Shown here piece by piece: positions 41,301 through 49,392 of a stretch of DNA of 64,000 nucleotides. Numbering within the stretch: the stretch's first letter is position 1; the number at the start of each line of letters is the position of its first letter. The stretch is from contig NZ_CP170547.1 in the NCBI RefSeq assembly GCF_042695135.1, positions 248,001 to 312,000 of the forward strand, in the 5' to 3' direction. This DNA comes from Epilithonimonas sp042695135 (GTDB taxonomy: Bacteria > Bacteroidota > Bacteroidia > Flavobacteriales > Weeksellaceae). Under the pieces are notes generated by a model that did no database searches, was not told where the DNA came from, and saw only the letters and a list, made by a program, of their open reading frames with translations. Both the position numbers and the translations under genes were made by a program.

Positions 41301-42347
41301 ATGATAGATACATTAAAAGGTGATATGATGCAATCTGGGGCAGAAGCATTGGTAAATACCGTGAACACAGTAGGTATAATGGGTAAGGGGATAGCATTGC
41401 AATTCAGAGAAGCATTCCTAAGCAATAACAAAGCATATAAAGAAGCATGCAAAAATAAAGAGCTGGAACCTGGGAAACTCTTGGCCGTTTGGGATGAAAA
41501 CCTACAACTGGGCAGAAAATTAATCATCAATTTTCCTACTAAAGTGCATTGGCGCAATCCCTCTAAATATGAATATATTGAAAGGGGACTTATAGCGTTG
41601 CGAGAATTACTAATAAAAGAAAATATCAAAAGTGTAGCAATACCTCCCTTAGGAAGTGGCAATGGCGGACTAGACTGGAATAAAGTAAAACCAATGATTG
41701 AGAAAGCTTTACAAGGAATGGATACTCATATAATGATATATGAACCCAACGCAGATATTAAAGCTATTTTACAAAAACAAGAAGTAAGAAAAGAAATAAA
41801 ATTGACCCCCGCTCGCGCATCATTACTCTATGTCATGTTTGCATTTGAAAGTATGGGCGAATACAGCACTTTATTTGCAGCAAATAAATTAGCGTATTTT
41901 TTACAACGGAAGGGACAAAAACTAAATCTTAATTTTCAACCATATCACTATGGACCTTTTGCTATAGGTGTAGAGAAAGTTCTTTATCACATGAATGGCG
42001 TATATCTTAAAGGAATGGAACAAGGAAATGCAAAGCCATTTGAACCGTTACAATTAAATTACGAAAAATGGAATGATGTCAAAAAATATGTCAATAATGA
42101 GCTTTCTTTTCAAGATGCTCAAAGGGTAAAAAGTCTTGTTCAATTTCTTGCTGGATTTACTTCTGAACTTTCATTAGAAATTTTAGCAACCGTTGATTTT
42201 ATAATAGCACAAAATCCGAATTACTCTTTCGATGAAGTGGCTGCTGCTGCAATATGGAATACACGTAAAAAAGAACTTTTTAAAGCAGAATACATTCAGG
42301 CATCATACGATTATCTAAAAAATTACTCTTCTACTCTTTTTGCTTAA
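41301..42347 (+). CDS. darG: DarG-type macro-domain antitoxin
   Basis: A 348-residue antitoxin. The N-terminal macro domain (residues 1-150) carries LKGDMMQSGAEALVNTVNTVG, IMGKGIALQFRE and AIPPLGSGNGGLDW, the ADP-ribose-binding loops of the DarG class, and should remove ADP-ribose from DNA. The C-terminal domain (about 165-345; LTPARASLLYVMFAFESMGEY, LNFQPYHYGPFAIGVEKVLYH) matches the DarG C-terminal region that binds and blocks DarT directly. Both neutralising activities thus appear present. It lies 1 bp after darT. No terminator is obvious before the following exonuclease gene (86 bp gap). Confidence 0.9.
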   Translation: MIDTLKGDMMQSGAEALVNTVNTVGIMGKGIALQFREAFLSNNKAYKEACKNKELEPGKLLAVWDENLQLGRKLIINFPTKVHWRNPSKYEYIERGLIALRELLIKENIKSVAIPPLGSGNGGLDWNKVKPMIEKALQGMDTHIMIYEPNADIKAILQKQEVRKEIKLTPARASLLYVMFAFESMGEYSTLFAANKLAYFLQRKGQKLNLNFQPYHYGPFAIGVEKVLYHMNGVYLKGMEQGNAKPFEPLQLNYEKWNDVKKYVNNELSFQDAQRVKSLVQFLAGFTSELSLEILATVDFIIAQNPNYSFDEVAAAAIWNTRKKELFKAEYIQASYDYLKNYSSTLFA

Positions 42348-42433
42348 ACAATTAGTCAATATCTTTATAATTATAATGCAAGACAGTAATTTATACCTTC
42401 TAATAAAAAACGATCCAATTTCTGCAAAAACCA

Positions 42434-43660
42434 ATGTATTCAGTAATAGACATAGAAAGTAACGGCGCTCCTTTCCGGAAGGAAAGCATCATAGAAATTG
42501 CGATCTATCGTTTTGACGGTCACGAGATTACAGACCAGTTTATCTCCCTCGTGAATCCGGAAGATGAGATCTCGGCTTTCGTTCAGAAATTGACAGGAAT
42601 CTCGTCAAAAATGGTGTTAACAGCCCCGAAGTTTCACGAAATTGCAAAACGTGTGGTAGAAATCACGCAGGATTCTACATTGGTTGGCCATAACATCGAC
42701 TTCGATTACAGGATGCTTCGCCAATCGTTCAAACGCCTTGGTTACGACTTCAATATCAACACTTTGGATACAATTCCTTTAGCTAAAAAACTAATCCCGG
42801 AAGAGAAAAGTTATTCCCTGAGCAAGCTTTGTAAATCTATAGGAATTCCACTGACAGAAGCGCACCGGGCAAGCGGGGACGCAAGAGCAACTTTGGATCT
42901 GTTTAAATTACTGATGATCAAGGACAACAAGAACGAAATCATCCAATCTCAACAGGAAGAAAATCAGGCAAAAAATTACCTTAGCAAAATCCAGTTGTTG
43001 ACAGAAGATCTTCCGAATGAACGAGGTATTTTATATTTCCAGAATTCGGAGGGGAAAATTATTTATTCCGACGTAGTTGAAGATCTTTATAAATCTGCAA
43101 AAAAAATATTTGAATCTGACCTGAAAAAGTATAAAAGCATACAGGAAGACACAGAGTTGACCTCCTACGAATTGACCGGTACAGACCTGATTGCCAAACT
43201 AATGATTCAAAATAAAGGCATCAATAAAAGACAACTGTTGCCTTTCGGATTATTCTACAGAAAGAACAGATATATCCTGGAAAAGATCAAAAAAGACATG
43301 GAAGAAAAACCGTTGTTGAGGTTCAAAAGTTTTACACAAGGTTTGAAAGCCATCAATTATATCAAATCGAAACCGGAACTAAAAGATTTTATAGAATTCA
43401 CGCAGAAAATCAATCTCAAAAAAAGAAATGAGATCTGGACTTCATCGGGTAGAACTTTGGGTGAAAAGTCTTTTCTGATTCTGGAAAACGGAAAACTAAC
43501 CGGATTTGGGTTTTACGATTTGTACCATCAGATTCAGTCTTTGGAGAAGATTAAAAAACTGATGCTGCCCGTTTCAAGATTCTCTCAGGATTTACAAAAT
43601 GATTTGCAGTTGGCACTTTTGAGGAATGAGTTTGAGATTTCTCCGCTTCCTGGAAAATAA
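42434..43660 (+). CDS. DnaQ-type 3'-5' exonuclease fused to a degenerate GIY-YIG-like domain
   Basis: A 408-residue protein. The N-terminal DEDDh exonuclease has Exo I YSVIDIESNGAPF (D-x-E), Exo II LVGHNIDFDYRML and Exo III HRASGDARATLDL, all catalytic residues present. From about residue 195, LPNERGILYFQNSEGKIIYSD aligns in pattern with the UvrC/Cho GIY-YIG entry (usual P-x-x-x-G-[V/I]-Y-Y-F and I-I-Y-V-G), but the second Tyr-Ile-Gly motif reads IIYSD and the downstream Arg/Glu are not evident, so nuclease activity there is doubtful. PolC-epsilon/UvrC-like fusions are known in Bacteroidota and act in DNA repair. It lies just downstream of darTG, but may be a core gene rather than part of that module. 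Confidence 0.8.
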   Translation: MYSVIDIESNGAPFRKESIIEIAIYRFDGHEITDQFISLVNPEDEISAFVQKLTGISSKMVLTAPKFHEIAKRVVEITQDSTLVGHNIDFDYRMLRQSFKRLGYDFNINTLDTIPLAKKLIPEEKSYSLSKLCKSIGIPLTEAHRASGDARATLDLFKLLMIKDNKNEIIQSQQEENQAKNYLSKIQLLTEDLPNERGILYFQNSEGKIIYSDVVEDLYKSAKKIFESDLKKYKSIQEDTELTSYELTGTDLIAKLMIQNKGINKRQLLPFGLFYRKNRYILEKIKKDMEEKPLLRFKSFTQGLKAINYIKSKPELKDFIEFTQKINLKKRNEIWTSSGRTLGEKSFLILENGKLTGFGFYDLYHQIQSLEKIKKLMLPVSRFSQDLQNDLQLALLRNEFEISPLPGK

Positions 43661-43666
43661 AATTTA

Positions 43667-44165
43667 ATGAGAAGAATATTTCAATTTTTTGTTTTAATCT
43701 TTTTGTTTGCTGAATACCAATATTTCTGCTCAATCTGTAATAGATTCAATAAAAACCGAAAAACAATTATCAGTTCTTACTGGAATTAATTTTTGGAAAA
43801 ATTCTCTCTTTGCAGAAGTTGGTTTGGCAAAATACAAGAATTCTACAGATGGTCATCATCTGCTTTCTTCCGCTTATTTTATTTCGACTGAAGTTAATTT
43901 GCTGACTGGAAAGAACTTCATCATCGGTCCAAAAATCGGAGGTTGGATTTCTGGAGGAGTTGGAGCAATAGCTTTAGGGGCCAATCTGATTTATTATACG
44001 GATTTTAAAAATTCTAATTTGTACTTCCGTCCGGAAATCGGATTTGGACTGATGCGTGTGAAAATCGTGTATGGATACAATGCTAGATTGACAAAGAACA
44101 AATTGGAAGGTATTCCAAAAAGTAATATTGGGATAATTTATTTGCTACCTTTGAAAAAGAAATAA
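43667..44165 (+). pseudogene. Secreted protein with a frameshift between signal peptide and mature part
   Basis: ATG 43667 begins a typical signal peptide (MRRIFQFFVLIFLF), but that frame then runs into unrelated sequence and stops. The mature part (NTNISAQSVIDSIKTEKQLS onward, ending IIYLLPLKKK) is in a frame shifted by one base. Dropping one T from the T5 or T6 tract near 43686-43704 restores MRRIFQFFVLIFCLLNTNISAQ, a perfect signal ending in a normal cleavage site. The mature 140 residues are strand-rich with alternating aromatic residues, like a small outer-membrane or lipid-binding protein; no family recognised. It may be a true pseudogene, a phase-variable gene, or a base-calling error in a homopolymer. 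Confidence 0.7.
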
Positions 44166-44229
44166 TCATTTATTAAATCACTCTCTATAGAATAATTTTT
44201 AGACAAATCGGATTTATCTTTAAAACAAA

Positions 44230-45084
44230 ATGATAACAGGCCACAAAAAATACGACCTATTAGATAAGACTTTTATTGAAGTGTTAAAGTTCGATTCGCC
44301 ATTCCAGCATGAAATGCCGATTGCCGAAAATGCCTGTTTCCATTATATGTTGCAGAATGATTTGCAATATACCATAGATGATAAAGTAGAAAATATTCCG
44401 GCGCAGGAATCCATTTTGCTTAATTGCAGGAATATTGGAAATACGATGGTAAAAGTTGGCGAGAAAAGCAGCAATGAGATTTTACTGATACACTTCCATC
44501 CGGAAATTCTAAAAAAAGTGTACGATAGAGAATTGCCTGCCATCTTACAAAATCCGAAAAATACGATTACCCGAAAAACGAGCGAACACATCAGCAATGA
44601 TTTTCTCATTAATAAATATATAGAAGGTCTTTTATTTTATTTTGAGAATCCAGCTTTAATCAATGATGATATTTTGATTCTTAAATTGAAAGAAATCATT
44701 ATTCTACTCTCACAAACCAAGAATGCAGAAGCCATTCAGGTGATTTTATCGCAATTATTTTCGCCGGTTATTTATACATTCAAACAAGTTATTGAGGCCA
44801 ATATTTTCTCGCCGATTACAATGGAAACGCTCGCTGATTATTGTAATCTAAGCTTGTCGTCTTTTAAAAGAGAGTTTGCGAAGCTCTATAATGACACGCC
44901 TGCAAACTATATCAAAACCAAACGTCTGGAAAAAGCCAGCGAACTATTGTTAAAAACAAATAACCGAATTACTGATATCGCGTTTGAAAGCGGCTTTAAT
45001 GATTTGGCCAATTTTACCAAGAGTTTTCACGATAAATATAATGTTTCCCCTTCCAATTTTCGATTGAACCAAATCGACAAATAA
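44230..45084 (+). CDS. AraC-family transcriptional regulator
   Basis: A 284-residue regulator. The N-terminal 170 residues form a sensor domain (FQHEMPIAENACFHYMLQND, ILLNCRNIGNTMVKVGEKSS) that is probably cupin-like. The C-terminal double helix-turn-helix is IFSPITMETLADYCNLSLSSFKREFAKLY plus ITDIAFESGFNDLANFTKSFHDKYNVSPS, the full AraC signature. It lies directly upstream, in the same orientation, of an OsmC-like peroxidase and a secreted hydrolase, which it probably controls; the group resembles an oxidative or chemical stress response. ATG 44230 is well placed. Confidence 0.9.
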   Translation: MITGHKKYDLLDKTFIEVLKFDSPFQHEMPIAENACFHYMLQNDLQYTIDDKVENIPAQESILLNCRNIGNTMVKVGEKSSNEILLIHFHPEILKKVYDRELPAILQNPKNTITRKTSEHISNDFLINKYIEGLLFYFENPALINDDILILKLKEIIILLSQTKNAEAIQVILSQLFSPVIYTFKQVIEANIFSPITMETLADYCNLSLSSFKREFAKLYNDTPANYIKTKRLEKASELLLKTNNRITDIAFESGFNDLANFTKSFHDKYNVSPSNFRLNQIDK

Positions 45085-45169
45085 TTGAACTTTTCTACAA
45101 AATACTTTTCTTTTTTGCATCGCATCTTTGTACTGTCAATAACGACAAACAATTTTAAAAATAAAAAAA

Positions 45170-45586
45170 ATGAAACGTACAGCAAATGCACATTGGGCAG
45201 GAAATCTAAAAGAAGGAAAAGGAAATCTGTCTACACAAAGTGGAATCCTCAATCAAACCAACTACAGTTTTAAAACCCGTTTTACCGGAGAAGAAACCGG
45301 AACCAATCCGGAAGAATTATTAGCAGCAGCACACGCAGGTTGTTTTACAATGGCAGTGAGCGCCATTCTGACAGAAAAGGGTCTAAGCGCAACAGCACTC
45401 GACACGGAAGCTACAGTATCAATGGAAGGCTTGAGCATCACAGCGGTTCATCTCAACATTACAGGTTCTGTATCTGGAATTACAGCAGAAGTATTTGAAG
45501 CGATTACCAAAGGCGCAGAACAAAATTGCCTTATCTCTAAAGTTCTCAATATTCCAATCAGCTCAGAAGCGCATTTTATAGCTTAA
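45170..45586 (+). CDS. OsmC-family organic hydroperoxide reductase
   Basis: A 138-residue OsmC/Ohr-type peroxidase that reduces organic peroxides. Catalytic Cys pair: HAGCFTMAVSAILTEKG and GAEQNCLISKVLNIPI; the N-terminal KEGKGNLSTQSGILN and YSFKTRF with TNPEELLAAAHAG are standard for the OsmC branch. The first residues MKRTANAHWAGNLKEGKG also fit OsmC rather than Ohr. It follows the AraC regulator by 85 bp and precedes the hydrolase by 81 bp; a CATCTTTG box (one mismatch) lies in the upstream gap. Confidence 0.92.
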   Translation: MKRTANAHWAGNLKEGKGNLSTQSGILNQTNYSFKTRFTGEETGTNPEELLAAAHAGCFTMAVSAILTEKGLSATALDTEATVSMEGLSITAVHLNITGSVSGITAEVFEAITKGAEQNCLISKVLNIPISSEAHFIA

Positions 45587-45667
45587 TAAGCTGATGGTGG
45601 TTAGCTTTGGCTAATAGCTTCTAAATAAACCTTTCAAACAAATCCATTAATTTTAAATTTAAACAAA

Positions 45668-46426
45668 ATGAAAACAATAAAAAACTTCGCACTTTTAGTA
45701 TTAATGCTATTCAGCACTGCAATTTTTGCACAACAGAAAACAGATGAAAAACCAACTATTATTTTCGTACACGGAATCTGGGCGGACGGCTCATCTTGGA
45801 GTAACCAAATCACAGCATTGCAGGCTAAAGGATATCCTGTAATGTCTGTTCAAAACCAAGTGGCTTCACTTGGAGGAGATGTAGAAGCTACAAAAAAAGC
45901 CATCAGTCTGGCAAAAGGGAAAGTGATTTTGGTAGGGCATTCTTGGGGTGGAATCGTCATTACACAAGCAGGAAATGACCCGAAAGTTGTAGGTTTGGTT
46001 TATATCGCTGCGTTGGTACCAGATTTAGGAGAGTCAATTAGCAGTTTATCTGCGACTGGCAAACCAAATGATTTAGGAAAATATTTGGTTCCTGTTGATG
46101 GTACATTGTATTTATCAGAAGAAGGCGTGAAAAATGCCTTTGCACAGGATTTACCAATAGTACAGCAAAAATTCATCTATGCTACACAAACGCCGGGAGC
46201 ACAAAGCGTTTTTGGAGAAAAAAGTGGTGAGCCTGCCTGGAAAACCAAACCTAGCTGGTATGTAGTAGCAAAAAGCGACAGAAGCATAGACCCAGACTTG
46301 GAAAGAACAATGGCAAAAAGAGCCAATGCAAAAATTACAGAAATCGAAGGTAGCCACGTGGTAATGCTTTCTCATCCAAAAGAAGTTTTGTCAGTAATCG
46401 AAGATGCTATCAAATCCTTGAAATAA
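45668..46426 (+). CDS. Secreted alpha/beta hydrolase
   Basis: A 252-residue protein with signal peptide MKTIKNFALLVLMLFSTAIFAQ. The hydrolase core has IIFVHGIWADGSSW (oxyanion region), ILVGHSWGGIVI (nucleophile Ser), VVAKSDRSIDPDLE (acid) and GSHVVMLSHPKEVL (catalytic His), a complete triad. It belongs to the short EstC-like group in which HGxWxDGSSW is diagnostic; such proteins are often annotated as esterases, but the substrate is unknown. It is a probable member of the AraC-regulated cluster and ends at a strong terminator. Confidence 0.88.
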   Translation: MKTIKNFALLVLMLFSTAIFAQQKTDEKPTIIFVHGIWADGSSWSNQITALQAKGYPVMSVQNQVASLGGDVEATKKAISLAKGKVILVGHSWGGIVITQAGNDPKVVGLVYIAALVPDLGESISSLSATGKPNDLGKYLVPVDGTLYLSEEGVKNAFAQDLPIVQQKFIYATQTPGAQSVFGEKSGEPAWKTKPSWYVVAKSDRSIDPDLERTMAKRANAKITEIEGSHVVMLSHPKEVLSVIEDAIKSLK

Positions 46427-46444
46427 TTAAAGTTTAAATCGTTG

Positions 46445-46490
46445 AATACCATTTCAGAAGTGATTATCATATCTGAAATGGTATTTTTAT
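46445..46490 (+). terminator. Terminator after the secreted hydrolase
   Basis: Stem AATACCATTTCAGA / TCTGAAATGGTATT followed by TTTAT. Confidence 0.8.
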
Positions 46491-46533
46491 ATTAATAGAA
46501 TTTCTTTCTCTAAAATAAAAATCAATCCAAAAA

Positions 46534-46564
46534 TTGCGAGATTTACAGATAAACTCTAATTTTG
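46534..46564 (+). promoter_or_regulatory. Promoter of the lysA leader transcript
   Basis: TTG at 46534-46536, a 20-bp spacer and TAATTTTG at 46557-46564. It lies 24 bp before the leader ORF. The geometry equals that of the metNIQ leader promoter. Confidence 0.7.
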
Positions 46565-46588
46565 CCAAAATTTTATTAACAACAATTC

Positions 46589-46660
46589 ATGCAATATTTT
46601 AAACAAAGCAAAATCGGAAAAAAGGGAGCTGTAAGGTTCTCTAAGGTTTGGAATGTATAA
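46589..46660 (+). CDS. Putative Lys-rich leader peptide of lysA
   Basis: A 23-codon ORF reading MQYFKQSKIGKKGAVRFSKV plus WNV, with five Lys codons (positions 5, 8, 11, 12, 19). It lies between a strong promoter and an intrinsic terminator directly before lysA. The seven bases GAGTTGC (46662-46668), right after its stop, can pair with GCAgACTC (46690-46697), the 5' arm of the terminator, with one bulged base. A ribosome finishing the leader would cover GAGTTGC and let the terminator form; one stalled on Lys codons would leave it free as antiterminator. This is classical attenuation logic, inferred from sequence only. No lysine-riboswitch consensus was seen. Confidence 0.55.
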   Translation: MQYFKQSKIGKKGAVRFSKVWNV

Positions 46661-46688
46661 GGAGTTGCGTGCATAAGATATCTATTGC

Positions 46689-46726
46689 GGCAGACTCTTT
46701 ATATAAGAATCTGCCTTTTTATTTTT
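46689..46726 (+). terminator. Attenuator-type terminator before lysA
   Basis: Stem GGCAGAcTCTT / AAGAaTCTGCC around TATAT followed by TTTTTATTTTT, ending 14 bp before the lysA ATG. Confidence 0.8.
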
Positions 46727-46740
46727 AAAAATCTACGATT

Positions 46741-47940
46741 ATGACCAATCAGGACTTGCTAAGTATAGCAAAAGAATTCGGGACGCCCGTGTATGTTTAT
46801 GACGTTAATTCCATCAGCGAGCAGTATAAAAAGCTGACCTCTTCTTTCTCGAAGACCACGCGTTTTTTCTACGCTGCAAAGGCTTTGACCAACATCAATA
46901 TCCTGAAGTACGTAGAAAAACTCGGCGCATCTTTGGATTGCGTGTCTATCAACGAAGTGAAACTGGGCCTGAAAGCTGGTTTCTCAAACGACAGAATCCT
47001 CTTCACGCCAAACTGTGTTGACTTGGCTGAGATTGAGGAAGCAATGTCTCATAAAGTTCACATCAATATCGATAATATCTCGATTCTTGAGCAATTTGGA
47101 AACAAATATGGTGGCTCTTATCCGATTTTTGTGAGAATCAATCCGCATATTTATGCCGGCGGGAATCACAAAATCTCGACTGGACATATCGATTCCAAAT
47201 TCGGAATTTCGATTCATCAAATGCGTCACATCGAACGTGTGATGAAATCTACAAACTTGAATGTTGAGGGTCTTCATATGCACACCGGAAGTGAGATCAA
47301 AGACCCGGACGTTTTCCTTCAAGGTCTTGAAATTATGTTTGAACTGGCAGAGCATTTTCCAAATTTGAAATATCTGGATATGGGAAGCGGCTTCAAAGTG
47401 CCTTACCAAGATGGCGAAATAGAAACTGATGTGAAAGCACTTGGAAAAAAAGTAGGAAATGCCATCAAAAAATATGAAGAAGAATCTGGGAAGAAATTCC
47501 AGCTTTGGTTTGAGCCAGGGAAATTCCTTGTGAGTGACAGCGGTCATTTCTTAGTAAAATCGAATGTCATTAAGCAAACTACAGCGACAGTTTTCGTGGG
47601 TGTTAATTCCGGTTTCAATCATTTGATCCGTCCGATGTTCTACGATTCTTATCACATCATCGAAAATCTATCCAATCCGAAAGGGCCGGAAAGAATCTAC
47701 ACAGTTGTCGGAAACATCTGTGAGACAGATACTTTTGCCTGGGACAGAAAAATAAATGAAGTAAGGGAAAGTGACATCATTGTTTTCAGAAATGCCGGTG
47801 CTTATGGTTTTGAGATGAGTTCTAATTTCAATTCCAGACTGAAACCTGCAGAAGTGATGTTCCTGGATGGGAAAGCACACCTCATCAGAAAAAGAGACGA
47901 GTTCGAAGATCTTCTGAAAAATCAGATCGAAGTCTTGTAA
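46741..47940 (+). CDS. lysA: Diaminopimelate decarboxylase
   Basis: A 399-residue PLP enzyme catalysing the last step of lysine synthesis (meso-diaminopimelate to L-lysine). Fold-type III landmarks: the PLP Lys in FFYAAKALTNINIL, GLHMHTGSEIKDPDVF, LDMGSGFKVPY, LWFEPGKFLVSDSG and the substrate-site GNICETDTFA with NAGAYGFEMSSNFNSR. Specificity for DAP rather than ornithine is suggested by the overall order and the E-x-G-R-like EPGK segment; it is slightly shorter than E. coli LysA. It is a single gene whose expression is probably set by the attenuator immediately upstream. Confidence 0.93.
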   Translation: MTNQDLLSIAKEFGTPVYVYDVNSISEQYKKLTSSFSKTTRFFYAAKALTNINILKYVEKLGASLDCVSINEVKLGLKAGFSNDRILFTPNCVDLAEIEEAMSHKVHINIDNISILEQFGNKYGGSYPIFVRINPHIYAGGNHKISTGHIDSKFGISIHQMRHIERVMKSTNLNVEGLHMHTGSEIKDPDVFLQGLEIMFELAEHFPNLKYLDMGSGFKVPYQDGEIETDVKALGKKVGNAIKKYEEESGKKFQLWFEPGKFLVSDSGHFLVKSNVIKQTTATVFVGVNSGFNHLIRPMFYDSYHIIENLSNPKGPERIYTVVGNICETDTFAWDRKINEVRESDIIVFRNAGAYGFEMSSNFNSRLKPAEVMFLDGKAHLIRKRDEFEDLLKNQIEVL

Positions 47941-48002
47941 ATAATTCTGAATCAGCGTTGTTTGGCATAAATTTTCTTTCATAAAATTCAAAATCAAATT
48001 CT

Positions 48003-48509
48003 ATGAGATCATTATTACTTTCATTAAGCTTATTGATAAGTTCATTGGCTTTGGCTCAGACCAACAATGACGTTGAAGAATCTTTAAATGACATTCCATT
48101 AATGGATAACTCGCTGAGTTCTGTTGGCTACAGTGTGAGAGGTATCTATCAGATTAAAGATAATACCTGTGATCCTGCGAAATTCAAAAGTCTAAAATAT
48201 CCGGGAGGTTCTGCTGCCTACATCAAAGAACTGAAAGAGAAACTCCAGGAAAATGTCAACTGGAATACTTATGTTGTGAATGGATTATTTTTCGTGAAGA
48301 TGGATATTACAAAAGACGGTGTTCTTTCCAAATTGGAAGCCGGTCCCAAAGTTGAAAAAAGTGAAACATTCCTTAATGATCTGAAAGAAGCAGCAAAAAA
48401 AGTAAACAAAACATGGACGCCAGCAAAATGCAATGGAAATCCAATAGATTCTAAGGCAATCCTGAAAATCGATTTCTCATCTATGACTTATGATAATGCT
48501 TTTAACTAG
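48003..48509 (+). CDS. Secreted protein with TonB C-terminal-like domain
   Basis: A 168-residue exported protein with signal peptide MRSLLLSLSLLISSLALAQ. After a short acidic linker comes a C-terminal domain (YPGGSAAYIKELKEKLQENV, FFVKMDITKDGVLSKLEAGP, NKTWTPAKCNGNPIDSKAIL) with the PGG entry, W-x-P-A and G-x-P-[V/I] spacing of TonB C-terminal domains. It lacks the TonB membrane anchor and Pro-rich spacer. Two Cys residues could form a disulfide. It may bind outer-membrane receptors or be a free periplasmic domain; function unknown. Single gene ending at a bidirectional terminator. Confidence 0.75.
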   Translation: MRSLLLSLSLLISSLALAQTNNDVEESLNDIPLMDNSLSSVGYSVRGIYQIKDNTCDPAKFKSLKYPGGSAAYIKELKEKLQENVNWNTYVVNGLFFVKMDITKDGVLSKLEAGPKVEKSETFLNDLKEAAKKVNKTWTPAKCNGNPIDSKAILKIDFSSMTYDNAFN

Positions 48510-48532
48510 ATTTTAGGTATTAAATCAATAAT

Positions 48533-48562
48533 AAAAACCGCCTTTAAATTGGCGGTTTTTTA
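48533..48562. terminator. Bidirectional terminator between convergent genes
   Basis: Stem AAAAACCGCC / GGCGGTTTTT with an 8-nt loop. Confidence 0.8.
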
Positions 48563-49249
48563 GTTCTTATATAGTTTCACGAGATACTGATCATTTTCAT
48601 CCTGATAGATTAATTCTGTTTTCCAGCCTTCTTCAGAAGCAATTTTTTCTAAAGTCTGTTCATCAATATAAAGCCAATTGAACCAATTGGTTACTTCCTT
48701 TTGATATTCGTACCGGCAGGAAACTTCGCCGTAATATTTATCTTTAGGAAGTTCATCATCTTCGTACATATAACCGATATCAGAAGAATCAAAGATTAAA
48801 ATACCATTTTCCTTAAGCAAAACTTCCGCTTTTCTAAGGAACTTTCTTAAACCGGATAAATCACCGCAAAGACCAATTCCGTTCATCAAAAGGAGAAGCG
48901 TATCGAATTTTTCACCATTATAATTGAATATATCTTCGCAGACCACTTTCTGTAAACCCCGGCTCTCCATCACTTCACAGGCAGCCGGAGATATTTCTAA
49001 AGCTGTAACATCAAAATTGTTATTTTGAAGAATCAAAGCGTGGCTTCCTGCGCCGGCTCCTATATCAAGAATTTTTCCTATGCAGAGATCAAGCGCCTTT
49101 TTCTCAAGTTTTGGCAATTGTTTTTCGTTCCGGAAATAGACAGAAACCGGCATCTCTACCTTTGGCCCAAAAGTGTCGTGGACATATAGTTTTCCCCTGC
49201 TTGTTTTGTTGAAAAAATTTTTGATGGCAAGCCCTGGCAGATCGATCAT
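48560..49249 (-). CDS. Class I SAM-dependent methyltransferase
   Basis: A 229-residue cytosolic methyltransferase. The SAM site is ILDIGAGAGSHALIL, followed by VTALEISPAACEVM (ribose-binding acid) and FDTLLLLMNGIGLCGDL. The start is ATG 49249 (MIDLPGLAIKNFFNK); two earlier candidate starts (GTG 49309, ATG 49291) would add a hydrophobic segment but lie upstream of, or inside, the TATCTTTG promoter box at 49267-49274, so they cannot be on the transcript. The substrate is not inferable. Confidence 0.82.
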   Translation of the reverse strand: MIDLPGLAIKNFFNKTSRGKLYVHDTFGPKVEMPVSVYFRNEKQLPKLEKKALDLCIGKILDIGAGAGSHALILQNNNFDVTALEISPAACEVMESRGLQKVVCEDIFNYNGEKFDTLLLLMNGIGLCGDLSGLRKFLRKAEVLLKENGILIFDSSDIGYMYEDDELPKDKYYGEVSCRYEYQKEVTNWFNWLYIDEQTLEKIASEEGWKTELIYQDENDQYLVKLYKN

Positions 49250-49266
49250 ATTAAAAAAACTTGCTG

Positions 49267-49274
49267 CAAAGATA
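49267..49274 (-). promoter_or_regulatory. -7 box of the methyltransferase gene
   Basis: Minus-strand TATCTTTG, 17 bp before ATG 49249; it sets the start of the gene. Confidence 0.5.
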
Positions 49275-49392
49275 AATAATAAAAAAAGCATCCAGATTTC
49301 CCTGAACACTTTTCCTCGTCATTCGGATCTTGAGATCTGAATTAATCCTTACAAATGTAATTCTTATTTTGTTCTCCTGAAATGAACCATGG

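Noticed and set aside
45085..45273. Small ORF between the AraC gene and the OsmC gene
   Set aside because: It begins with TTG, overlaps the OsmC start in another frame and has no recognisable features.
46565..46740. Lysine riboswitch before lysA
   Set aside because: The leader is too short and lacks the conserved L-box elements; the interval is filled by the leader ORF and terminator.
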